Positions 10,501 to 22,500 of a stretch of DNA of 64,000 nucleotides are shown piece after piece (within the stretch, counting starts at the first letter, position 1; each line of letters opens with the position of its first letter). The DNA comes from Gonapodya sp. JEL0774 (Eukaryota; Monoblepharomycota; Monoblepharidomycetes; Monoblepharidales; Gonapodyaceae): NCBI GenBank assembly GCA_027604505.1, contig JADIIX010000013.1:62001-126000 (forward strand). The letters are read 5' to 3'. Position numbers and translations under genes: made by a program. The notes under the pieces were generated by a model that was not told where the DNA came from, made no database searches, and worked only from the letters and a program-made list of their open reading frames with translations.

Positions 10501-13500
10501 GCCGTTGGCGCCACTGGTACCCGTGGCGTATCCTGGCTTGCCCGTACCGACACCTGCTCGTGCGCCGTCCCTGTCCCCGTCCCGCCGCCAACCACATGAA
10601 GTGGCTCCATCGGTCGTGTCCTTGGAACACACCAGACCGCACTCCTCGCCCGAGTTGTTGTCGGACGAACCTCCCTCGTCCCTTACCCTCCCCCTCCCAC
10701 ATACCTCGGCGTCCACGCCCGCCTCACCCGCACTGGGCCACCGATCATCCGCACCGGTATCCTTACCCTCGCCAGGTCTCGGGCTCTCCCTTGGCCTGCG
10801 CAGGTCGCCGTCGTCCCCTTCCTCCCCGCGATTCAACCCGCCCGTCTTGCCACCACCCGGCACGCCCACGACCAACCCGCGGGGGCGCAGGGGACCGCGG
10901 ATGCTGTCGCTCTCCTCGGTCGATGGGGGGTCGCCCGGATCTTCGAATGGGTATGGGTACGGGTATTATGACGAGGAAGGGTTTGGAGGGTATGCGAGTA
11001 GTGTGTTGGATGTGGTGCCCAGGACAAAGGGGGGAAAGTTGGTCAGGCCTGTGCTGAGGAGTGGGAGGAAGATTGGCAATGTGGGTGTTTGAACGTGGTG
11101 CGGATGTGCTCTGGAGAGTGCACGGGCTGATGAATGTGATGTGATTGGTTCCTTTCCCGAAACACACCCACACGCGCCAACACATAGGCCTCCCACGCCA
11201 AGAAATCCGTCCTGTTTGAGAACCAAGAGCTCGGCAAAGTCGTCCTCTTTGAGAAATCCGACATCCCAAACACTATCCCGACGAACCCCAAGTACACCAT
11301 GGTGGACCCCGAACTCAAATCCGCGATGCCGGGCTTCAAGTTCGATATCGTGCTCAAAAAGGGGCTTGAGGAGGGTAAGGACAAGGCCAAGGCTGTCGCG
11401 GTGAATGTGTCGGGTGGAGGTGGGAAGGGGAGCAAAACACCATCGTCGTCGTCGTCATCTGTAGCGGCCTCGTATATCGCGCCACCGACAGAGTCGTCGG
11501 CAATCTTTGCCCATATGGTGCATTTGCATAGTTTGAAAGTGGTGGATGATAAGATTGTCAGTGGCGAAGCGTTGGTGAGGAATGTGGCGTATGAGAAGCA
11601 GGTGGGGATACGGTACACGTTGGATTTTTGGACGGTGAGTTTGGTTGGAGAAAGAAAATGGGAAATTTTTTGTGTGTTGGTCGTCCTCCACCAGGAATTC
11701 GTTGACGACGAGGTGCAATTGTTCCCTTTCTATTCTTCATCTAGTCGTATACGGATCTCCCATGCGAGTACAAAACGTTCCACGAAACCATCGCGGGGTA
11801 CGACGTCTTTGGATTCCACCTCGACCTGCGGGAGCTTTTCTTCTCCGTCTTTGAGCGACAACACCTCTCCCTCTCCTCCACATTTGCCCCTTCGGCACAC
11901 GTGTCGTCGCCCATGGCTCGCTCCATGTCGGGCTCCAATTTGTCCTTGATTGCTCCGGGGGGTTCACCGTCTGGGGTGACGTCCAGTGGGGGCATGTGGT
12001 CGTACTTGGCGACCAAGGGGCTCACAAAGGCTCTCCGCGAAAGTGTTGGGAAGCAGCAGAAATTGACGTTGTCCTTCGCGGTGTACTATAAGTCGGCGGG
12101 GGGTGAGTGGTGGGACAATAACGGAGGAGAGGTGAGTCTATGTATGGAAACGCCAAAATTTTCCACATCAGGGTTGTGATACCGGGATTTCTTGCCTTGT
12201 GCCAAACAAACCTCCAGGGCAACAATTATGAAGTCGAGCTCATCCGAACCCCTACCCCTCAAACCCTCGCATATCTTACAAACCTACCTTCAAATCCTCC
12301 CCCCTTCGTCATTGCGGATGCAAAAGGTCCCGCGAGTACATCGAGACTGGCTACGTCCGATGGACCCCCCACCTTCATCACATCTTCGGGAGGTTCTAGT
12401 TCCACCTCACCTATCGGTACCACAGCCCTAGGCTTGCATTTCAAAACCGGACGCACCGCACTGCAGCCCGCCTTCACTTTCCCACCAGCTGTACAGCAGT
12501 CGAAGCAGCCTTATCTGAATCACATGCCACCCACGATATCTCCGCTTTGGATCAACCCCAATGCGGTGGCAGCAGCAGTTGCAGCCAGCGCGGGAGGAAA
12601 CGTCTCCGTGCCACCACCACCTCCGATGCCGAAGTGGGGTAGCTGGGCATCTGACGATGTGGAGAGTGGGGAAGATGCGTCAGGATGGGAGTATGCCGAT
12701 GAGGACGTCAGTGAGAGTGGGATGTCAGACTACACGGTAAGAAGGTCGGTACATGTGGACCGGGTCGGTGTGGCAGGTGGAATTCCCGGAACGCAGTTTG
12801 TGGTATTTGACGATGGGGACGCTGGTGCTGGAAAGTCGCCGAAGCAATATGTCTACACATCAATATTCTTGGACGCCGGGAACGAGTACGGTGCGGCAGA
12901 TGGAGATAAGGACAGCGATGGCGACCCGACACATGCCTCTTACGAGGAGAGTTCCCTGGATCACGTCCTATCGGGCGAGTCGTCGGAAGTATCGACAGTC
13001 TCCTCGACGACACCGCATTCAACTCCGGAGAACAGTCCCGTGAGGTCGCTGATGTCAGAGGGCCATTCAAGACCAAGCTCACAGACAAGAATGCCCACGA
13101 AGTGGGTTTCTCAGACCATGGCGGCGAGGAGGTTTTCGCCCGAACGGGGACTTCCCCCTGGCGGGCTGGGAGGGGATCCTTTGAACAATGGCGGAGGTGG
13201 TCCCATTCGCATCGGTCGGGCATCGTCAGCACCCCCTCCCGCCTCGTTCTACGACGTTTTCTTTCCCACACCGACCTCGCCTGTTGCCAGTAGGAATAAG
13301 CGGGTTCCGCAGTTCATTGTTGTAGACGGACACAGGATCACTTCGGCATTCTCTGACGGAAGTCCGACATCGCCCGAAGCGGACCAACCGGATCCAGACA
13401 TTTCGCTCGGAGAGCAAGTTCCTTCCCCGTCAAACTTATCATCGGGACTTGCCTCGGTGCGTGCACGCCGGCCAAGAACGAGAAGCTGGGACGCGACAAC

Positions 13501-13618
13501 CTCAAGGGTACTGCAACAAGAAGGGAAAGTGAATGGTGTTTTGGACACGGATGGAGCCAAGGCATTGCTGAGGCGAAGTGGCAGCTGGGAGGAGAGGACG
13601 GAACTTACACACCGATGA
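7580..13618 (+). CDS. PP1 glycogen-targeting regulatory subunit with CBM21 (Gac1/PPP1R3 type)
   Basis: Exons 7580-11080, 11188-11634, 11745-12131 and 12218-13618, all phase 0, give about 1911 aa. The first 1167 residues are low complexity (Gly-Val/Gly-Thr, Pro-Ser, Asp-Gly runs). Exon 2 opens with a PP1-docking RVxF-type motif, KKSVLF (about residues 1172-1177), followed by KVVLFEKSDIP. A CBM21 domain covers about 1285-1460: VRNVAYEKQVGIRYTLDFW, FGFHLDLRELFF and the hallmark GGEWWDNNGG followed by NYEVEL. Subunits of this family bring type 1 phosphatase to glycogen to activate glycogen synthase. The C-terminal 400 residues are acidic and Ser-rich. Known fungal members are shorter (about 500-1000 aa), so the N-terminal extension is unusual. 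An internal ATG (MSSLYKSG) may be the true start. Intron 1 uses a GTGGGT donor. Confidence 0.88.
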
Positions 13619-13797
13619 TATATTCGATGTAAATTGATTCAGCGAACGCATTTTCAGTGCATTGGGAGTATTTTCTCCTTGTAATTGCCTCATCGGAGTC
13701 TGTTCCATGGAATTACATAGTTTCTAACAATGAATGACATGTGTGGTCCTCCCGATTCCTGTAGCGACATTGTTGATACAGTTCTCCTTGCCAATTC

Positions 13798-16700
13798 ATG
13801 AATCAGGAGGGAAATCATCATGGCTCTAACAACATTCAAGCGTCCTTCAATGTAGTTCGCTTGGATTCTGGGGCTGTCATGGCGCCCGCCCTTGAGCGAA
13901 CAGCATCGTCGAAGGTCGGAAACGTCGTGAGAACAGAGTCGACACTTCTTCTGGATCAGGGTCGTGAATACGAATCAGAGCCTTTGCATGTTGCCATTCG
14001 AGTGGGATCGCCGGTTCGCTTTGGACCAAGCGTCCAGCAGCTGTTAGCAGGGCCTGCGTACCGAGATCCATCCCACAATGGAGATGAGGTTTCGAGAAAG
14101 CAGAACCGTACCAAGCGCCCTATCTCTGCTCGGTTTCTGGCCATTAGTTCCTTCGTTCTGGCTTTGGGGACACTCATTACCGCTGGTAAGTGAGCCCAAT
14201 TTTCATGCCACTGGCATCTGCGGCTCATTGTTTTTCTTTCTTCACTCTGTTCATGCAGTTCTGAGAAGGATGCAAGCTCTGGAAGAGCCGTGGCCTGTCG
14301 TTCGTAACCACACAGGACGAACACAATCAGCGCGGCATTACGACGGTGACCTCAGGACGGCCTCGGTTGCGACGGGAAGGAGAGAGCGTGGGAACCTTGA
14401 AGCCCTTCAAACATTTCAGTTTCTAGATAACTTTCATGTGGAGCATCACAGGATTGTGGCCAATCTCCTCATACCAGGTAAGCGACAGAGAGTCTCACAG
14501 TTCCGTCACTTCACCATATAAACCTACGGATGCAGATCCTCCTATCTACCTCATCTGGACAACACCTGCAACAACATTTCTTCCGACCCACCATCATGTA
14601 CTCTCCTCCTACCTCTTTCATCATCCAAAATCTCACATCACTATTCTGACAACCGAACTCAATCAATCCTTTTTTAGCAAATACACGGACCTCGGCTATC
14701 ATGTGGTAGTTGAGCATATCTCAGAAGAGAGCCTACGGCGTATGGTTCTCCCCGAGACTGAAGGCGGCTTTGGGTGCCCAGGCCGACCTTGGGTTGACAG
14801 CCTCCCTGAGTGGCGACATGGTCGCTACTTCTACTCCCACCTGACAGATTTTCTCCGCTTCTGTTACCTTTTTCGTCATGGAGGAGTCTATTCGGACTTT
14901 GATGCAATGCTTCTCCAGCCTCTTTGGAATGCCCTGCCTCCTCATCAACTTCCCCGTGTATTTGCGAATGCTAGCGGACAAGTTTCTTGCTTCATAGGTC
15001 GTGACCTAGCCAGGTCGTCAAATCTCTGCTCGTGGTGCTTGCCCGGGAATGATTCATACCTCGCACCTGGACTTATGGGATGTCCTCCAGGCCACCCCCT
15101 TCTACTGCGTGCACTCAAGAGAGCGTTTGAGGACGACCCTTACCTACCGAATGTGTTTAACTCGGTGGGCCCTAAAGCAGTGACGGAATCGTACAAGTAC
15201 TTGGTGAAAACAGGCAGTGAAGATGAGGTGATTGTGGTGGAAAGGGGTGCTTTTTATCCGTATCCCTACGACGCTAGTTGGAAGGTCTTTGAGGCGGAAG
15301 CCGAAGGGAAGATTGGTGGGGAGGGAAAGCTTGCGAGACTTGCCAGGTGTGTCGGATGAGATGGTTGAGACTCACGCCCTCGCTTCAACCTCCTTGGTCG
15401 TTCTCATCCGGCTTCAGGTCTTCAACGTCTCTGCATTTGTATGGACATAAAACTCGACACCTTTCTCCACATGCGAACTCCACGCTCGCGGCTGCTTGGG
15501 AACGGTTTTCCGTTATTGCGGACGGGAACTGCACGTCCCTTCAAAATTGCGGCGATGATGACAGTCAACACATTCGGATTGGAAACGCTCGGTTCTCGCT
15601 CGTTGCCCCGACACACTTGGCTCTCGGAGCTCCCTTCATCCTCGTTGGTGGATTGAGGGTCATTTCGAACGAAGGTTTCCAATCACGAAATGAAAGCGAG
15701 GGATTACTTAAGGGGCAGTCTTTACCTCATTGGACAGCAACCCTAAAGGCAGAGCGCGGGCTTTTTTGGCTACCTCCCGCCACTCTTCCCGCAGAAGTAC
15801 TCGCAAATCCCGATAGTCAGCATATCTTGAATTTCTCGCATGTTGCTGATAAAGTTATTCTCGAAAGCCACTCTGTCGCCGAGCTCAACTCGCGCTTGGG
15901 AAAAGTCGTCTATGTTTTGCCCGAGCAAGATTCCGACTTTGCTGAAGGCCGTGATATCATTTCGGTGACCGTAAGAACTCTGTATGGGAAGTCGGTATCC
16001 AATGCAACGCTCAAGATTCCAGTGTACCATGTAGCCACTCTCGTGACGGTTATCGTCAAAACTGTTTCGCGATTCGACAAGGTGTTTTCTTTGGTCGACA
16101 GCGTGCACGCAAGCTACCCGGGTATCAAAATAATAGTGGCTGACGACGGAGACAGTGCAAATGGTAGGAGGGAGGGTTGGCGAAAGGGCAAAGGATCGGC
16201 GAGGTCACGAATGAAGAGCAGCAACGCTTCAAAAGTTGAAGGAAATGATACCGATCTTCAACGAATGCATGGCTTTTATTACTTGCCATTGAACTTTGAC
16301 GTTGGACTTTCAGCGGGCAGAAATGCGATGGTGGACCGAGTCCAGACGGAGTACTTCCTAACTTTGGATGATGATTTCACACTCCTCCCAGGTGGGGGAC
16401 TCGGGACCCTCCTGCACGCTTTAGAAGGAATGCATGGAGTGTTCGACATAGCAGCTGGCAAGATTCCCAACGATGAGGATAATTTTGGATTCGATTATTC
16501 TGGTACAATGGAAAAGCTGGACGACGTCGTACGACTAAAACACGGCTCGAAGGGGACCCATAGGGGCTGTGACCATGTCGATTTTGTCCCAAACGTTTTT
16601 CTGGGGCGGACGCGTTTATTCCAGCAGCGTCTCAAATGGGATGAGGATCTTAAACTTGGCGAACATGAAGAGTTTTTCCTGCGAGCCAAGGAAATGAATA

Positions 16701-17924
16701 TTGGTGTGCTCACGTGTCCTGGAGTGGGGTTCGTCCACGGGCAGGTGGAACACTGGAAGAATCGCACAGGATACGACAAAATGAGAAACAGAGTATATGA
16801 GTTTTGGAAAGTTGCGGTAAAGAAGATGGGCGTGGCAAAATTGGAGGTAATGGGGAAAGTTGTGATGGATGTTCGATGTATGCGAAGATTTGTCATTTTT
16901 TGCGTAAACGGACATTTTTACCTGCTCACTATCATCTTGTAGTACCGGCACCGCCTATAGCCCTCAAGCTCCTCTCGGCTCACCCTTTTCACGTCACTAT
17001 TCATTTCCCGTCATCCCATGTGATGCCGTCTCATAAAGTACATGTCTCCCAAACATCCTCCACGAACCAGATATTCACGGCAGCAAACTTTGGTCAGGGG
17101 GAGGACTACCGTGGAGGTGATGTGATGACTCTGTATGGACTGAAACCATCAGCCACATATACAGTATGGGTGAGAAGTGGAAACGGTTTCATTTGGGAAG
17201 AGGTTGGGATACGAGCTCAAGTGTCAACAGCAGACGAAGTATCTTTTATGGGTGAGTCTTCCGATTACAGTCGTCTAACTTTGCGATTCATACAAGCGTA
17301 ACTGACTGGCAGCCAACAGATCACAACCTCGTCTCGAACCCTTCTTTTGAGGAACCGACTTCGCGTTGGGACTGGCGGCACTCTCCAATATCTTTCAGCA
17401 TGCTCCCACCTTTCACTTCCATCCGAAGTGGTTGCCTCTCCGGGGAATGGTGCGGTCACTTAGCTGTTCCCATTGATTCCACACAATACCCCACGCAGGA
17501 ACTTTCTGTGACCAGATTTTGGCAAGGAATCGACGGATCGAAGATTCATAATGCAGCTGGTGATCAGCTACAGGTAATTGAAGTATCGGGATACTCTCGC
17601 GGTGACGTCATGGCCGCAAGGTCAGGTTGGTCCTGGCTGCTCACCGTTCGAATCACTTGGGCGAATGATTTCAAACGACTGGATTCCTGTTCGAACGTCC
17701 GGAACGGTCTCCTCTTCGTCGGTGCAAATTCCCAGCAGTTTGCTGCTGACTATGATCCAACGAACGTTGGATGGCACCCAGCTGTGGTAACACTTTGTGT
17801 AAGCCCCTGGGCTAGAATTGACTATTTGGAGGTTGGGGGGTTCTTGGAATCACCCGCAGGGACCTCAGTGTGGTTTGACCAGTTTGCTGTGCTTGCTGGG
17901 AAAAGTCCATTGATATCCCCATGA
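13798..17924 (+). CDS. Type II membrane protein: DXD glycosyltransferase + GT12 (B4GALNT-like) + FN3-like + jelly-roll
   Basis: Exons 13798-14185, 14259-14477, 14536-15346, 15418-16846, 16888-17251 and 17320-17924 give about 1271 aa with phases that close. The 16847-16887 intron (41 nt) is the least certain. Residues about 107-130 form a single signal-anchor TM (RFLAISSFVLALGTLI). Exon 3 has the sugar-binding DXD region of the A4GALT/GT32 superfamily (LRFCYLFRHGGVYSDFDAML). Exon 4 matches GT12 beta-1,4-N-acetylgalactosaminyltransferase: KIIVADDGDS, LSAGRNAMVDRVQTEYFLTL followed by DDDF, then DFVPNVFLGRTRLFQQ and LGEHEEFFLRA. An FN3-like strand region follows (PPIALKLLSAHPFHVTI...). The last exon starts NPSFEEPTSRWDW and ends with SVWFDQF, a CBM4/9-like jelly-roll pattern. 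It probably builds and binds glycans in the Golgi lumen. Substrates are unknown. Confidence 0.82.
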
Positions 17925-18128
17925 TTCCACGTTATTATGATGGCTATTGCTATGAATGTAGCTCTGTGTGCTTTTTTGACAATGCTGATGTGAGCGGGTC
18001 CCTGTGTTCATTTATCCATAGGGGCTGTGCGGAGCACATACAAATCTGGTCACTTTGACATCGTCGAGTCTTCTTCCCATTTTTCGCTCTCACGCTCAAT
18101 CGAGCCCAAGCGATCAGCCGCGACAATC

Positions 18129-19326
18129 ATGGCTCCTGTCATTACACCCGAGCTAGCTGCGCACGCTTTCTATCGTCGTCAAGCAGCTGCAGCAGTCGTA
18201 TCTGCAATCACACCTTCAGACGATGACCTCCGAACCATCTATATCAGTAAGTCAAACCTTAGCATCCAGCGATGTTGCGATCGCTGACTCGTGGTTTCCC
18301 CATTTGGAATCAACTAGTTGTCGGGATGTCTGTAAGTTTCCTTACTTGCATTCCCACTCTGTTGAGTCAGGTTTCACTCATACAATACCTCACGACCAAA
18401 GGTTTTTATTCTGATCGTATGGAATATTCCTTATCTGGAATATATTCTTTATCCCTTCAAAGTCTTGACGATTGGTGTGAGTTCTGAGCTGTAGCTGTTG
18501 CCATAAAGCCTTGCTCAGAACCAACCTGCCACGAAATGTTAGCTCCATGAATTCGGCCATGCATCTGCCACGATTCTTACCGGTGGTCACGTTGAAGGAA
18601 TAGAGCTTGATCCACATCTTGGAGGGGTCACGCACACCAGGGGTGGAATCTCAAAAATATCACTTCCTGCAGGGTACATTGGAAGCACCTTCTGGGGCGC
18701 TCTGATGCTCTTTGCTGGATTTGATACCACCGCTTCGAAATACGTGTCCATAGTTGTCGGTGAGTGGTCGCCTGGCTCGGTTCGATATCCTATATCTGAC
18801 ACTGTTCCACAGCTGCTGTGATGCTCTTGATTCTCCTGTGGGCACGAAATTGGCTTGCACGAGGGATAGCTGTCGCTTTTGCGGCTGTGATTATCTTGCT
18901 TTTCATTTTTCTCCCCGTCGGGTTGAGGTAAGATTTGCGTGTTGGGTTGGAGAACTACTGTAAGGGGCGCTTATCGACGGTTAACGCCCCCCCTTGTCGT
19001 CCTTGACTTGGAACTTTCTTGGTTAGATATGCAATGTTATGGATGGGTACTATGTCCGCCCTATACTCGCTCTATGACATCGTCGACGATTTGATCAAAC
19101 GGAGGGTGAATGAGTCTGACGCCAGCCAGTTTGCGCGAGTTTGCGGTTGTGGTATTATCGGGCCCAAAACTTGGGGTGTCATTTGGCTGGTGATCTCTTT
19201 CGCTTTCGTTGCTGCAGCAATAATCGGCGCAATAGTGGCATTTAAGGTAAGCGTGCGCTCCGCTGTATTTAATGTCGTGAGTTGATGCTGATCCCTGACA
19301 TCCCAAAGAATGTTCAAAACAATTGA
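18129..19326 (+). CDS. M50B-like intramembrane metalloprotease
   Basis: Exons 18129-18246, 18318-18331, 18402-18476, 18543-18759, 18813-18927, 19027-19246 and 19309-19326 give 258 aa, with every junction in phase. It has the conserved WNIPYLEYILYPFKVLTIG helix leading into the HEFGH zinc motif (residues 71-75). GGVTHTRGG, LPAGYIGSTFWG, ARNWLARG and YDIVDDLIKRRVN follow, all typical of the Peptidase_M50B-like family (PF13398) of fungi and plants. Several TM helices are present. These proteins resemble site-2 proteases, but their substrates are mostly unknown. If the final splice is not used, the last residues differ slightly. It ends 250 bp from the convergent nucleoporin gene. Confidence 0.88.
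18318..18331 (+). other. 14-nt microexon of the M50B-like gene
   Basis: A 14-base exon between AG (18316-18317) and GTAAGT (18332) encodes part of IVGMS. It is needed to join exon 1 (one leftover base) in phase with exon 3, and the result reads TIYIIVGMSVFILIVWN, matching the family's first helix. Confidence 0.75.
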
Positions 19327-19578
19327 AAGGTGCACGTACCTGCGAGTACTCTCTTGATGGGAGCGGAGCAATATGTTAGAGTAATTTTTAGGACCTGTAA
19401 TGATCTTTTATGTCATTTTTATTGAATTCCTCGTCACTCTTCTTGACTGTAAGAAGTTGCCTCAAGAGGGATGGATACACGAAATCCATCGTTTTTGACG
19501 AAGGCCACCAAAATTTCGGGAAGACGGCAGAAAATACGATTTTGCTCCACAATATCGGTAATTTTTGTACAATCTAAA

Positions 19579-22500
19579 TCACTTCCCTTCCCCGAAAGAA
19601 AAGCCCGTTCCCCCCGTTTTTGGCAAAGGTGGCTGAAACCCGAATCCAAATGTTACAGCCTTTGGGGGAGAATGGGGTTGAGGCGCCGACGACGGTGCCG
19701 CTCCACCGTTCACCAATGGTTCCGACGATTTTAGTGGAAGTTGTCCAAACGTAAACACACCAGGACTTGCGGTATTGTTGGATGTTGTGATTGACTGAGT
19801 GGAACTTGCATTCAGCGCGCTGAATGCACCGGCTTGCGAAGACAAACCACTTCCGAACATTGCAGTGGCACCTCCGTTAGCTGCTGTTGGTGGCGGGATT
19901 GTGGTCGATGATGATACACCAAAGGAGAACGAGAGTTGAGAAGAGGACGGGGTGCTGGTTCCGAATGCAGCGCCGAACAACGTCGTCGCTGCTCCCGAAG
20001 GTTTGAAAACGAAGCCTCCCGACGGGTTAGCAATTCCGTTTGCCTCCGTCTGCGGTATGGTGGCTGATGTAGATCCGAATCCAAAGGATGCGGCAGATAA
20101 TAGCGGTGGAGCAGACGGTGCGTTTACATCCCCACTACTTCCAAAGAGGAAGGCAGGAGGTGGAGGCACCGCAGAGGCGGGGGCACTCGATAGTCCGTCT
20201 GAAGGTTTCGGAGTTTCACAGGCGATACACTTAGCATCCGTGAGTTTATTCTAAACACGAGCGGGTTCTCATTAGATACTGCTGATTTTACAGAAAACAC
20301 ATTGTGGAAGCTTACTTTCACGTCACATGTTGGACACTTCCAAGTGTCGCCAGATGATTTCGGAGCTGTAACTCCAGCTGCTGCCCAATTAAAGCCAGAT
20401 TGCACTGGAGGTGCAGGCTGGGCAGATGCTCCGGAGGGAGCAGATGATGCGTCACTTGAGGGTGTAGGTTTAGGTGATTCACAAGATTCGCACTTCGTCT
20501 TTGCCTCTTTATTCTGTCAGATAGAGGAGCACATCAGGATGATGAAGTTGATCAGAGTGAGGATCGAAACCTACGACTATTCCGCAAGTATCGCACTTCC
20601 AACTTCCAGGCGGCACCTTCACTTTGGCAAAGCCGGCTGCAGCGAAATCAAAAGTAGCGGCGGGCGTTGACGTTGCTGACGATTTTGAAGAAAGTTCAGA
20701 TGATGTGATGGCGCTGTTACCGTTGGCACTAGGCTGGAACTTGGATCCCAAAGCACCAAACACAGCGGTTTGTGATGGAATTGGCATGGTCGGAAGAGGA
20801 GACGGTATCGACGCCTGAGGTAATACAGCATTTGATGGAAGTGTAGCAGGCCGTGCGGCCTCACAAGACACACATTGCTGTGCTGTTGACTTATTCTGAG
20901 GCAAGCAAATGTGCTTCAAAGAGTGTACACAAACGCTCAATCTCGTACGCAACTCACATCCACTAAACACGTCGTGCACTTCCAGGAACCCGGGGTTTGA
21001 TTTGGTTTTGTGAGTCCAGCAGCGGTATAATTGAAGCCTGATTGCGCAACGGAGGTGACAATTCCAGCGGAAGGCCCAGAAGCAGTGCTAGAGGCGGCGT
21101 TCGACTCGGTAGGTGGCTTTTGGATTGAGATGCCACCTGGTGCTGCGGATGTACTTGGAGCGGATTGCACATTCAAAACCGAGGAACCAGCATTAAAATT
21201 GAGCTTGGGGGCTTCTGAATAACTTGTCAATGGCTTTGTGGTATCAGATGGCTCAAATGCCGCTTTTCCATCTCCAGAACCTGCATCTTTCCCAAAGCGG
21301 AATTTAGGAAGATCCCCCAATTGCCTGTTGTTGTACTCCGCAAGAAGGTCGGTAAGCCGAGTCGATCGTGCTGGCACACCACTGGGCGATGTGACTGCGG
21401 TGAACTTGAATTGAGGAAGAGATTCGGCAGGAAGGTCGTTGGTCTGTAGGTGATCCAATACCGTACATATTAGTGGTTTGTCAGTGGTAATTGTAATTAC
21501 TTCGTCAAACTCACTTCCTCGAGCTTCCTCTTAAGGGACAAATTCGACACTCCTGCATTCGTATCTCCCACGCTCGAAACACTCCTTGTAGACCCTGTAC
21601 CCGGTTCAGGTACCTGACTTGCTAACGGTACTGACAGTGGGATTAAACGGGACTTCTCTGTCGGTTCCACTGACTGGGTCTCCGGAAGCTGAACAGTGGC
21701 AGGCAGTGCGGTATCCGACTTCTGCTTTCCAGTTTTGGGATTCATCGTGCCTTCATCGCTTTGCACTGCTTTGGTCCCTTCCGCCCCCGCAATTACGTCA
21801 GCCTTCTCCGTGGGAGCACCCTTTGCATTCACAGAGTAGTCTCGCCCATTGTTCCCGCTCTCAGCAAGTCCCTCTTCATCTTCGTCAGAAACGCGACCAA
21901 CGGTGCCCCCACTCTTTTTCGGATGCGGTGTACCCTTGCTCATTCCTGCCCATACACTTGTCACTGGTTCTCTCCGACCCAAGGGCGATGGTACGGCAGG
22001 CTTGCTTGGTGTTGCCAGCTGGCCAAATCGTTGCTTAGCTGGATTAAGTGGCGTAGTGGGCGGTTGAGCCGAAACGGAGACGCGAATGGGTTCGTTCGTT
22101 CTCGGCGCATCCGATTTAGCGAGTTCCGACGCTGTGACGGTGGCGGACGGTGGTGCGGGTGCGGAAATGTGCTTGGACGAATTTGAGAGGAGTGAGGATG
22201 AAGATGTAGCCAAATCCCCGCCAATCTTTCCTGATCCTACTACGGGGCCTGGTCCTGAAAGCATATTTCTCTTGGGACTTTCCTCGTCCTTGGCAGGAGG
22301 GGGCGAAAACATAACAGGGCTTCCTGTAGTTCGTGGGTGTTTCGAAGGGACATCAGAGCTGTCCGTGGGGGGCGCAAGCTTCCGTGATGAAAGTGAGACC
22401 ACCGTCTGGTTGGTTGGAGAAGATTTCGTGGGCTTCGCCACTTTGGGAGGTTGAGCTGGGGGTCCAGCTGTCGATGAGCTATGGATGGGCAACGGTACAT

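Noticed and set aside
7994-10875. Several long open frames (up to 422 aa) antisense to or out of frame with the PP1 subunit
   Set aside because: They are shadows of the GC-rich repetitive coding exon; the in-frame CBM21 and RVxF support the plus-strand frame only.
18760-18812. GGTTCGATATCC resembling a tRNA B box
   Set aside because: It lies in an intron, with no cloverleaf or A box at the right distance.
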